Shown: positions 24,462 to 32,087 of the stretch, one piece after another
How the letters are laid out: every line of letters begins with the position of its first letter
How positions within the stretch are numbered: position 1 is the stretch's first letter
From: CAYHCE01 sp964355015
GTDB taxonomy: Bacteria; Cyanobacteriota; Cyanobacteriia; PCC-6307; Cyanobiaceae
DNA: 64,000 nucleotides
Direction: 5' to 3'
Assembly (NCBI GenBank): GCA_964355015.1
Contig: CAYHCE010000013.1
Location: 17,505 to 81,504 of the forward strand
The notes under the pieces: model-generated
Told to the model about the DNA's origin: nothing
Seen by the model: the letters and a program-made list of their open reading frames with translations, nothing else
Databases searched by the model: none
Translations under genes and position numbers: made by a program

Positions 24462-25583
24462 CTACTCCGGGGAGCCTTTCCCGGGGGCGGGCAATTCCGG
24501 CCAGCCGTAGCCCACCTGGCGCCGCAGCCGCTGCAGCGTGAGCGTGAGCAGCAGCAGCAGCAGGATCGCCAGGGTCCCCAGACCGAGCCGGCTCCAGCGC
24601 CAGCCCTGGAGCTCCAGTCGGTTCAGGGCACCGCTCGCCAGGGGCCAGGCGACGCCGTCCCCCTGGCGCTGCGGCCTGAGCGGGGTGGCCAGACGCACCT
24701 CCCGGACGGCCACCGGGGCAAGGCTGACGCTGAAGCTCAGCCCCGGCAGCGGCCGCACCTGGCGCAGATCCAGCTCGAGGCGGAAGCGCTGGCGCACGCC
24801 GAGCAGCCAGTTGCGTTCCTGCAACTCCAGCAGCGGCGGCGGCAGTTCGAGGCCATTCAGACCCGCGGCCACGGCCACGCTGCGGCGCAGCAACCGGGCC
24901 GCCTCGGCGGCGGGAACGGGCCCGCTGCGCAGGATCTGCCGGCCCTGGCCCTGCTCGATCGTCAGGGCCGGGCCGCGCAGCTCCTCGGCAAAGCGCCGCT
25001 GCCAGGGCAGCAGCTGCCCGGTGTCGCTCTCGAGGGTCTGCCGGAGCTGCAGCCGGCCCGGCCCGGTGAAGCGAACCTCGGTGTCGACCCGCAGGCAGCC
25101 GCCCAGCAGGCCGGTGAGGAGCACCAGCAGCAGCAGTGCCACCACCGCGAAGCCCAGCGGGCTGCGGGTGGGTCCCACCGGCGGAGGGGTGGGTGGCCGG
25201 GGCGGCGTGACGCCCCGTGCGGCGCCGGTGGGAAGACGGCCCTGCAGCGATTCCACCCCCCCCAGCGGCGGCAGGGTCAGGGACCAGCTCTCGGGGCGCC
25301 TGAGCTGCGGCGCCTCCAGGATCAGCTGCAGGTCCCTGGCCTGGCGACGCAGCTCCGGGTCGGCGCAGGCCTCCAGACCCCGGCAGCAGGCGGCGGCGCG
25401 GCTGGACTCCCCCTGACCGATGAGGGCGGTGGCCATCAGCAGCCGCACCCTGCCTCCGAGCGCAGAGCGGATCGGATGGGCCGCGGCGATCGGCTCCAGC
25501 AGCCGCAGACAGCGGCCGTACTCGCCCCGATCCAGGGCCAGCCGGGCCTGCTGCAGCGATTCGTCAGCCACGCCCTGGGGCAT
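24462..25583 (-). CDS. DUF3153 protein with TPR-like N-terminus
   Basis: About 373 residues. Residues 1-95 are helical and TPR-like (LDRGEYGRCLRLLEP, LMATALIGQGESSRAAACCR). A Pro-rich link and a strong transmembrane helix (about 150-172, ending LLGGCLRVDTEVRF) lead to a 190-residue exported domain matching DUF3153, then a second helix and a short basic tail. The GGC-like start of the exported part resembles a lipobox but sits inside the protein. Function is unknown. Its ATG overlaps the end of argB by 20 bases. Confidence 0.75.
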   Translation of the reverse strand: MPQGVADESLQQARLALDRGEYGRCLRLLEPIAAAHPIRSALGGRVRLLMATALIGQGESSRAAACCRGLEACADPELRRQARDLQLILEAPQLRRPESWSLTLPPLGGVESLQGRLPTGAARGVTPPRPPTPPPVGPTRSPLGFAVVALLLLVLLTGLLGGCLRVDTEVRFTGPGRLQLRQTLESDTGQLLPWQRRFAEELRGPALTIEQGQGRQILRSGPVPAAEAARLLRRSVAVAAGLNGLELPPPLLELQERNWLLGVRQRFRLELDLRQVRPLPGLSFSVSLAPVAVREVRLATPLRPQRQGDGVAWPLASGALNRLELQGWRWSRLGLGTLAILLLLLLTLTLQRLRRQVGYGWPELPAPGKGSPE

Positions 25584-26478
25584 CGGAGGCCATGCCGCGC
25601 GTGGTGCCCACCACCATCGTGCCGATGCCCGCATCGGTGAACACTTCCAGCAGCAGAGCGTGAGGCACGCGCCCATCGACGATGTGGGCGGCCGCCACGC
25701 CCTGGGCCAGCGCCCGGATGCAGCACTGGGTCTTCGGGGTCATGCCGCCCTTCACGACCCCGGTGCGGATCAGCTCACGAGCCTCGGAGAGGTTGAGGTG
25801 ACGAACCAGGGAAGCCGGATCGTCCCGGTCGCGCAGGATGCCGGGGGTGTCGGTGAGCAGGATCAGCTTCTCGGCCTGCAGGGCCGCCGCCAGTTCGCCG
25901 GCCACGGTGTCGGCGTTGATGTTGTGGGCCTGGCCCTCGGGGTTGGGGGCCACGCTGGAGATCACGGGGATGTAACCCGCCTGCAGCAGGGGCCCGAGCA
26001 CGGCCGGATGCACCGCCGCCACGTCGCCGACCAGGCCATGGGAGCCCTCGTCCCAGGTGCGGGCCTCCACCAGACCGCCGTCGCAGCCGGAAAGGCCGAC
26101 CGCCCGGCCTCCCACCCGGTTCAGCCCGTTGACGATCTGCTTGTTGACCCGGCCCACCAGCACCATCTCCACCACGTCCATCGTGTCGGGGCTGGTGATC
26201 CTCAGGCCGTTGCGGAACTCCGGTTCGATCGCCAGGCGTCCGAGCCACTGATTGATCTCCGGGCCACCGCCGTGCACCACAACTGGCTGCACGCCCACAC
26301 AGGCCAGCAGGGCCAGATCGCGGAAGACCGCGCTGCGCAGGTCCTCGCGCACCATGGCGGCTCCGCCGTACTTCACCACCACCCGGCGGCCGGCGAACCG
26401 CTGGATGTAGGGCAGGGCTTCACTGAGAACGGAAACCCGCAGGGTGTCCTGCTCGCTGATGACGGGGTCCTGGCTCAA
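25564..26478 (-). CDS. argB: Acetylglutamate kinase
   Basis: A 304-residue enzyme that phosphorylates N-acetylglutamate in arginine synthesis and is the PII-regulated step in cyanobacteria. Motifs: VVVKYGGAAM near residue 35, VVVHGGGPEINQWL, NINADTVAGELA and GGMTPKTQCCIRAL. No ATG is available; TTG at 26478 (M-S-Q-D-P-V) gives the expected N-terminus before RVSVLSEALPYIQRF. The C-terminal residues that contact arginine and PII are present. It lies downstream of the DUF2854 gene. Confidence 0.95.
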   Translation of the reverse strand: MSQDPVISEQDTLRVSVLSEALPYIQRFAGRRVVVKYGGAAMVREDLRSAVFRDLALLACVGVQPVVVHGGGPEINQWLGRLAIEPEFRNGLRITSPDTMDVVEMVLVGRVNKQIVNGLNRVGGRAVGLSGCDGGLVEARTWDEGSHGLVGDVAAVHPAVLGPLLQAGYIPVISSVAPNPEGQAHNINADTVAGELAAALQAEKLILLTDTPGILRDRDDPASLVRHLNLSEARELIRTGVVKGGMTPKTQCCIRALAQGVAAAHIVDGRVPHALLLEVFTDAGIGTMVVGTTRGMASDAPGRG

Positions 26479-26524
26479 GGGGCGATCGGTGGGGGAAAGG
26501 TGTGCAGCGGAGCTGTGCAGCGCC

Positions 26525-26558
26525 GGCGGCGCCGGCTTCCGGGTCAGCCGGCGCCGCC
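26525..26558. terminator. 12-base GC-rich hairpin between DUF2854 and argB
   Basis: GGCGGCGCCGGC and GCCGGCGCCGCC pair perfectly around a ten-base loop; the TGA of the leftward DUF2854 gene lies in the loop. argB starts 47 bases on. There is no T-run, so partial termination or message processing is more likely than full termination. Confidence 0.35.
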
Positions 26559-27095
26559 CTCCGAGGGCAGCAGGGTCAGCTCCAGATCGGTGGCGGACCG
26601 CTGGCGGACCTCCGCCCGCAGCCCGGGCCCGAAGAACCGGCCGAGCCGGTCTTGGCGGGCCTGCCAACGTTCGAACGGCACGCCGTTGCAGCGGAAGCGC
26701 AGCAGCAGGGCATACCCCCCCTCCGCCTCCCGCTCGGCCACGCTGATCAGCTCCGGAGGCTGATCAGCGTCCCAGAGACTGAGCGCTTCGAGTGAGGATT
26801 CCAGATGGGCCTTCTGGCCGTAGCGCCAACGGGTCACATCCCTGAGCAGCTTGCGCAGCGGCTCGCTGGCGGCCTGATCGCGCAGGGCCCGCAGCTCCGC
26901 CGGCGGCGTCAGTCGCTCGGCCGGCGGCAGTTCGGAGGACTTGAGCGCCAGCCCGCCCAGCAGCACCGGAACCCCGTAGAAGACGCCCGCCAGGCTGAGG
27001 TTGGGGCTGTCGGTGGCGTAGGCGATCGAGCCGATCACCGTGAGGACCGCGCCGGCGATGGTCAGCAGGCTGCCGGGGGATGTCAGTGCTTGCAT
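26544..27095 (-). CDS. DUF2854 membrane protein
   Basis: A 183-residue cyanobacterial/plastid-type protein. Two close hydrophobic helices near the N-terminus (SLLTIAGAVLTVIGSIAYA and LAGVFYGVPVLLGGLAL) precede a soluble domain with the conserved TRWRYGQKAHLESSLEAL block. Function is unknown. ATG at 27095 (MQALTSPGS) fits the family start. It is followed by argB on the same strand. Confidence 0.85.
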   Translation of the reverse strand: MQALTSPGSLLTIAGAVLTVIGSIAYATDSPNLSLAGVFYGVPVLLGGLALKSSELPPAERLTPPAELRALRDQAASEPLRKLLRDVTRWRYGQKAHLESSLEALSLWDADQPPELISVAEREAEGGYALLLRFRCNGVPFERWQARQDRLGRFFGPGLRAEVRQRSATDLELTLLPSEGGAG

Positions 27096-27160
27096 CTCGC
27101 CATCTTCCTGCAACGCCGTGCAGGATGGCGACAGCTGCGGTGGCGTACCACCCCCAGACC

Positions 27161-27418
27161 ATGTCATCGCCTCTCCCGGACTCCGATGTCACCGCCCAAC
27201 CTGCCGCGACGGGTCGCGCCAGCGACGCCGTTCCCGCCGATCAGGCCGGGCAGCCAGGCACCGGCCTCCTGCTGGATCAGCTGGCCGAGGACAGATTGTG
27301 GCTGCTGCGGCAGATCGATGCCGGCCGCTGGCCCGATCTGCGCCTGGATCTGGCAGCCCTGGAGCGGGAACTGGGCCAGCTGCTCGATCAGGCGCGGGAG
27401 CGGCTGGGCGAGGGCTGA
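27161..27418 (+). CDS. Small helical protein of unknown function
   Basis: An 85-residue protein. The first 35 residues are polar and probably disordered; the rest is an amphipathic helix pair (LLLDQLAEDRLWLLRQIDAG, LRLDLAALERELGQLLDQARERL). It sits divergent from DUF2854 and converges on ssb. The start MSSPLPDSD is the best in-frame ATG. No family recognised, but the helical pattern and fit between neighbours support it. Confidence 0.5.
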   Translation: MSSPLPDSDVTAQPAATGRASDAVPADQAGQPGTGLLLDQLAEDRLWLLRQIDAGRWPDLRLDLAALERELGQLLDQARERLGEG

Positions 27419-27449
27419 GGCCGCCATGGCGCTCGGCGCGGCTTCGGGC

Positions 27450-27971
27450 TCAGAACGGGATGTCGTCTTCCTCCTCGGAGAGATCGGGAACCAGCGGCGA
27501 GGTGTTCCAGGTGGGCGCCTCCGCCGCGGCGGGCTGGCGTGGGGAGGCAGCAGGAATCGGTGCCGGCACTGGGGCGCGGCCCACCCGGCGGGCGGGGACA
27601 GGTACAGGTGCCGTGGCGGGAAGGGGTGCCGTGGCTGGGGCCGTGGGCGTGGCCGGGGCCATCGGGGCGGCGCCGAGGGGATGCAGCCGGGCCAGGGTGA
27701 ATTCGGCCCGCTTCTCCTTCAGCCCGTCCTGCCGGGTGACGGTGTTCATCCGCAGCCGCCCTTCCAGCACCAGGCGTTGACCCACCTGGACCCGGTTCTG
27801 CAGATCCTGGGCCAGGTTGCCCCAACCCACCACCTTGAGCTGACCCGGGGGGTCCTCGGGCCTCAGCCCGTCCAGCTGCACAGCCATTTCGGCCACCGGG
27901 GTCTGATTGTCCTGGGTGTAGCGGACCTGGGGTGCCTCCAGCACCACCACCTCCAGCAAGCAGTGATTCAC
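27450..27971 (-). CDS. ssb: Single-stranded DNA-binding protein
   Basis: A 173-residue SSB. The OB fold spans residues 1-105 (RYTQDNQTPVAEMAVQL, LKVVGWGNLAQ, LVLEGRLRM), followed by an Ala/Pro-rich linker with VPVPARR-like repeats and the acidic tip EEEDDIPF that binds partner proteins. GTG at 27971 gives the family-like start (M)NHCLLEV; an ATG at 27998 would add nine residues and leave four bases to the divergent cobK start. Confidence 0.92.
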   Translation of the reverse strand: MNHCLLEVVVLEAPQVRYTQDNQTPVAEMAVQLDGLRPEDPPGQLKVVGWGNLAQDLQNRVQVGQRLVLEGRLRMNTVTRQDGLKEKRAEFTLARLHPLGAAPMAPATPTAPATAPLPATAPVPVPARRVGRAPVPAPIPAASPRQPAAAEAPTWNTSPLVPDLSEEEDDIPF

Positions 27972-28002
27972 GACCCGGACCGCGACGGCGGCGCCCATCC
28001 TG

Positions 28003-28836
28003 ATGCACGGGCGTGACCTCTGGCTGCTGGCCGGCACCGGAGAGGGCCCGGTCCTGGCGGCAGCCCTGCTGGAGCGGGGCTGGTCCGTGCTGGTTTCGGT
28101 GGTGGAGGAGGCGGCCCTGCGGGCCTATGCCCCCCATCCGCGGCTGGGGCTGCGCTCGGGGGCGCTGGCGGGCCCGGCTGGAATCCGGGCCGAACTGGAG
28201 GCGGCAGCCGCCCGACAGCGGCCCTTCCGTTGGGTGGTGGACGCCAGCCACCCCTTCGCCGGCCGGATCAGCGCCGACCTGGCGGCGGTCTGCCACAGCC
28301 GGGGCCAGGAACTGCTCCGACTCTGGCGCCCGCCGCTTCCGCCTGCCCCTGGGGGCCTTCTGCAGCGGCTCACCGCCCTGGAGGACCTGGCGGCCCTCGA
28401 TCTGAGCCGCGAGCGGTTGCTGCTGGCGATCGGAGCCCGCCAGCTGGCCGCCGCCCTGGTCCATGCCGCTGCGGGAGCCAGTTTCGCCCGGGTGCTGCCC
28501 AGCCCGCTGAGCCTGCAGCAGGCTCGGGCGGCCGGGCTCAGCGATGCCCACCTGGCCTGTCATCGGCCGGGCAGCGGCGACTTCGGGCGAGAAGGGAGGT
28601 CGGCCTGGGCTCTGGAGTGCGCCCTGCTGCGCCGCTGGGAGATCAGCGCCGTGCTCTGCCGCCAGTCGGGCGGCGAGACCGAGCGATGCTGGCAGACGCT
28701 CTGCGGCGAGGCAAGGCTCCGGTTGCTGCTGCTGGCCCGTCCCGCCGAACCGGAGGGGGTGACGGCCTTGCCCCTGGCGGCCCTGCTGGAGAAGCTGGAC
28801 AGGCCTGACCCCCACCCTGATGCCACAGGATCCTGA
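28003..28836 (+). CDS. cobK: Precorrin-6A reductase
   Basis: A 277-residue CobK/CbiJ enzyme reducing precorrin-6A (or its cobalt form) in corrin ring synthesis. Motifs: LWLLAGTGEGPVLAAALLERG at the start for NADPH, WVVDASHPFA near residue 82, and LLAIGARQL. Together with cobO later in the window it shows cobalamin or pseudocobalamin synthesis. Its end overlaps cutA by 17 bases. Confidence 0.9.
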   Translation: MHGRDLWLLAGTGEGPVLAAALLERGWSVLVSVVEEAALRAYAPHPRLGLRSGALAGPAGIRAELEAAAARQRPFRWVVDASHPFAGRISADLAAVCHSRGQELLRLWRPPLPPAPGGLLQRLTALEDLAALDLSRERLLLAIGARQLAAALVHAAAGASFARVLPSPLSLQQARAAGLSDAHLACHRPGSGDFGREGRSAWALECALLRRWEISAVLCRQSGGETERCWQTLCGEARLRLLLLARPAEPEGVTALPLAALLEKLDRPDPHPDATGS

Positions 28837-29200
28837 GCTGATCGAACTGGTGCTCACAACCGAGGCCGATGCCGCCCGCGCCGAGCGCCTGGCCCGGCAG
28901 CTGCTGGAGGAAGGACTGGCCGCCTGCGTGAGTCTGCAGCCCCTGCGCTCGATCTACCGCTGGCAGGGGGCGATCGAATCCAGCGAGGAGGTGCAGCTGC
29001 TGATCAAGACCGGCGCCGGGCAGCTCGAATCCCTGCAGCGCAGGCTGCTGGAGCGCCACAGCTACGACACTCCGGAGTGGATCCACTGGAGCGCGGCGAC
29101 CGAGGGGCCCTATGCCGGCTGGCTGCGGGGAAGCCTCAGCCCAGGTGCTGCTTCACCAGCTCAGCCAGCGAGCCCCGCGGCCGGGGACCCAGCTGGGTGA
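28820..29200 (+). CDS. cutA: CutA-like divalent cation protein
   Basis: A 126-residue protein. The first 105 residues match CutA1 (LVLTTEADAARAERLARQLLEEGLAACVSL, IYRWQGAIESSEEVQLLIKT, YDTPEWI), a trimeric ferredoxin-like fold linked to copper tolerance. The last 20 residues (Ala/Pro/Ser-rich) are extra to the family and are encoded opposite the end of the PfkB gene, so the tail probably grew by loss of an earlier stop. Confidence 0.92.
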   Translation: MPQDPELIELVLTTEADAARAERLARQLLEEGLAACVSLQPLRSIYRWQGAIESSEEVQLLIKTGAGQLESLQRRLLERHSYDTPEWIHWSAATEGPYAGWLRGSLSPGAASPAQPASPAAGDPAG

Positions 29201-30152
29201 CCACCTGGCCGGCGCAGAGGGATCCCAGGCGTCCGCAGTGCTCCAGGCTCTCGCCCCGGCTGAGGCCGTGCAGGAAACCGGCCGCATAGAGGTCCCCGGC
29301 ACCGGTGGTGTCCACCAGCGGCCCGAGGGTGTAGGGCGCGATCCGGTGGGTGGCCTCCCCGGCGAGCACCACGGACCCCTGCTCGCTGCGGGTGAGCGCC
29401 GCCACGCGGCAACGACCCCGCACCTGGTTCACCGCCGCCTCGAAGCCATCGGTCCGATAGAGAGCGGTGATCTCCAGCTCATTGGCGAACAGGACGTCCA
29501 CGTGCCCGTCCACCAGGTCCAGGAAACTGTCGCGGTGGCGCTCGACACAGAAGGCATCCGAGAGGCTGAGGGCCACCTGGCCGCCGCTGGCGCGCATCAC
29601 CTCAGCGGCGGCGATGAAGGCCCGCCGTGCCGGCTCGCTGTCCCAGAGATAGCCCTCCAGATAGAGGATGCGGGCCTGGCGCACCAGCTCCAGGTCCAGA
29701 TCCTGCGGTTCCAGCCCCACCGAGGCACCGAGGTAGGTGCACATGGTGCGCTGGGCATCCGGCGTGACCAGGATCAGGCAGCGGGCGGTGGAAGGACCGC
29801 TGACGGCTGCGGGGGTCTCGAAGCGGGCCCCGACCGAGCGGATGTCGTGACTGAAGATCGCTCCGAGCTGGTCGTTGCGGACGCGGCCGATGAAACCGGC
29901 ACGGCCGCCGAGCTGGGCGATGCCGGCCAGGGTGTTGGCCGCCGAGCCGCCGGAGGTTTCCAGCCCCGGACCGCTGGCGGCGTAAAGGCGCTCCGCCTGG
30001 CCCTCGTCCACCAGGGCCATGGTGCCCTTGGCCAGGTCGTGGTCGGCGAGAAAGCGGTCGTCCGTCTGCACCAGCACGTCGACGATGGCATTGCCGATGC
30101 CGACCACATCGAGCGTCCCGGCAGGGTCGATCAGGCCCGAGGAGAGGACCAT
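29136..30152 (-). CDS. PfkB-family carbohydrate/nucleoside kinase
   Basis: A 338-residue ribokinase-fold enzyme similar to adenosine kinase: DVVGIGNAIVDVLV at the start, GGSAANTLAGIAQLGG near residue 68, NELEITAL, and the anion-hole/catalytic motif DTTGAGDLYAAGFLHG near 287. The substrate cannot be read reliably; adenosine is the usual label for this group. It follows purA by two bases, consistent with purine salvage. Confidence 0.88.
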   Translation of the reverse strand: MVLSSGLIDPAGTLDVVGIGNAIVDVLVQTDDRFLADHDLAKGTMALVDEGQAERLYAASGPGLETSGGSAANTLAGIAQLGGRAGFIGRVRNDQLGAIFSHDIRSVGARFETPAAVSGPSTARCLILVTPDAQRTMCTYLGASVGLEPQDLDLELVRQARILYLEGYLWDSEPARRAFIAAAEVMRASGGQVALSLSDAFCVERHRDSFLDLVDGHVDVLFANELEITALYRTDGFEAAVNQVRGRCRVAALTRSEQGSVVLAGEATHRIAPYTLGPLVDTTGAGDLYAAGFLHGLSRGESLEHCGRLGSLCAGQVVTQLGPRPRGSLAELVKQHLG

Positions 30153-30154
30153 GG

Positions 30155-31474
30155 TCAGGCGCTCAGCAGAGCCCGTTTCGGGCCGTGGATCGGATCCTCC
30201 ACCACGATCGTCTGGTCGCGATGAGCGCCCAGCGACACGATCGCGATCGGCACCTCCATCAGTTCGGCCAGGAAGCGCAGATAGGCCATCGCCGTCTCCG
30301 GCAGTTCCTCCAGGCGGCGGCACTCGGCCGTGGAGCACTGCCAGCCCGGCAGGGTCTGGAAGATGGGCTGGCAGCGGGCGAAGGTCTCAGCGCTGCTGGG
30401 AAAGTGCTCGATCCGCTCTCCCTCCAGTTCGTAGGCCACGCAGACCTGGATCTCGTCCAGTTCATCGAGCACGTCGAGCTTGGTGATCGCCAGGCAGTCG
30501 AGCCCGTTCACCTCCACCGCATAGCGACCGATCACACCGTCGAACCAGCCGCAGCGGCGGCGGCGGCCGGTGGTGGTGCCGAACTCGTGGCCCCGGTCGC
30601 AGAGGTGGTCGTTGAGGCTGCCCTGCAGCTCGGTGGGGAAGGGTCCTTCGCCGACGCGGGTGGTGTAGGCCTTGGCCACGCCGATCACCCGGTCGATCAG
30701 GGTGGGGCCGACCCCGGCACCGATGCAGGCACCACCGGAGACGGGGTTGGAGGAGGTGACGTACGGATAGGTGCCGTGGTCGAGGTCGAGCAGGGTGCCC
30801 TGGGCGCCCTCGAACAGGATGTTCTGGCGCGCCCGGGCCGCCTGATGGATGGTGCGGGTGCAATCCACAACGTGGGGAGCCAGGCGCAGGCCGTAGGCGG
30901 CGTACTCACGGATCACCTCTTCAGGATCGAGGGGATCGAGGCCGAAGATGCGCTCCAGCACCAGGTTCTTCTCGGCGAGGGGACCCGTCAGCCTGTCCCT
31001 CAGCCGCTCCACGTCGAGCAGATCGATCACGCGGATGCCGTTGCGCTCCGCCTTGTCCGCATAGGTGGGGCCGATGCCCCGGCCCGTGGTGCCGATACGG
31101 CGATCGCCGCGGCGCTGCTCCATCGCCTGGTCCAGCAGGCGGTGGTAGGGCATGGTCACGTGGGCGGTGGAGGCGAGCTTGAGGCCCGACACATCGATGC
31201 CGTAGCCGGCGAGCATGTCGAGCTCGCCGAGCATCACCTTGGGGTCCACCACGGTTCCTGAGCCGATCAGGCAGATGGTGTCCGGATAGAGAATTCCTGA
31301 GGGAATCAGGTGCAGTTTGAGCACCTTGTCATCCACAACGATCGTGTGGCCGGCATTCACACCACCCTGATAGCGCACCACCACATCAGCGGAGCGGCTC
31401 AACAGATCGGTGATCTTGCCCTTTCCCTCGTCGCCCCACTGTGCACCGATGACGACAACATTGGCCAAGGACAC
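30155..31474 (-). CDS. purA: Adenylosuccinate synthetase
   Basis: A 439-residue enzyme joining IMP and aspartate with GTP, committing purines to AMP. The GTP loop GAQWGDEGKGK is at residues 10-20, and VVRYQGGVNAGHT, GTTGRGIGPTYADK, EGAQGTLLDLDHGTYP and TTTGRRRRCGWFD are all intact. GTG at 31474 is the start. The PfkB kinase follows immediately. Confidence 0.97.
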   Translation of the reverse strand: MSLANVVVIGAQWGDEGKGKITDLLSRSADVVVRYQGGVNAGHTIVVDDKVLKLHLIPSGILYPDTICLIGSGTVVDPKVMLGELDMLAGYGIDVSGLKLASTAHVTMPYHRLLDQAMEQRRGDRRIGTTGRGIGPTYADKAERNGIRVIDLLDVERLRDRLTGPLAEKNLVLERIFGLDPLDPEEVIREYAAYGLRLAPHVVDCTRTIHQAARARQNILFEGAQGTLLDLDHGTYPYVTSSNPVSGGACIGAGVGPTLIDRVIGVAKAYTTRVGEGPFPTELQGSLNDHLCDRGHEFGTTTGRRRRCGWFDGVIGRYAVEVNGLDCLAITKLDVLDELDEIQVCVAYELEGERIEHFPSSAETFARCQPIFQTLPGWQCSTAECRRLEELPETAMAYLRFLAELMEVPIAIVSLGAHRDQTIVVEDPIHGPKRALLSA

Positions 31475-31565
31475 AGCGGCCCGCAGCCGCTTCTGAGCAC
31501 AATCAGTGAGCCTGTCAGATCAAGCGCCCCTTCGTCAAAGCAGGGGGACTGCCGACCAGCTGGCC

Positions 31566-31991
31566 TCAGGCGCCGCGGACCACCGTGGTCTCGGCCAGCT
31601 TGAATTCCTTCTCCAGGCGGCCGCGCAGCGCCTCGGGCAGTGGCCGGTTCGCGTAGTTGGTATAGTGCCCGGCCAGCGAGTTCAGGGCCGTCTGCATCGT
31701 GGTGAACGAGGCCAGACCGTTCACCCGGCGATTGGGCCGGTAGAGGGCCATGTAGTCGTTGATCAGGCTGCGGGCCTCCGTTTCAGCCTGGGGCAGCTCC
31801 GGATCGTCCGGATCCAGGGCGATGGTGGTCAGCAGGGCCTGGGCCACGCTGACGGTGTCGTCGAGGTAGGAGCCGCTCAGACTGCCGCCGCCGCCGCTGG
31901 CGCAGGCGGAGAGGACGAGGCTGAGGCTCAGGCAGACGGCCAGCAGCGCAGCCATGGCGCGGGAGACCCAACCACTCCAGACAGCAGCCAT
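31566..31991 (-). CDS. psb27: Photosystem II assembly lipoprotein Psb27
   Basis: A 141-residue protein with a lipoprotein signal peptide and lipobox LVLSAC, then a four-helix domain matching Psb27 (YLDDTVSVAQALLTTIAL, ARSLINDYMALYRPNRRV, SFTTMQTALNSLAGHYTNY). It binds CP43 on the lumen side of unfinished photosystem II and keeps the manganese site open during assembly and repair. A second in-frame ATG 12 codons in is also possible. Confidence 0.93.
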   Translation of the reverse strand: MAAVWSGWVSRAMAALLAVCLSLSLVLSACASGGGGSLSGSYLDDTVSVAQALLTTIALDPDDPELPQAETEARSLINDYMALYRPNRRVNGLASFTTMQTALNSLAGHYTNYANRPLPEALRGRLEKEFKLAETTVVRGA

Positions 31992-32087
31992 CGCCCTTCG
32001 TTCGCGTGATGAAGGAATCGTAGAAGCTCCCCTCCAGCTGGCCTGCGCCGCCGCAGCAAACTCAAACTTCGCGGTCGCGGCCCCCCG

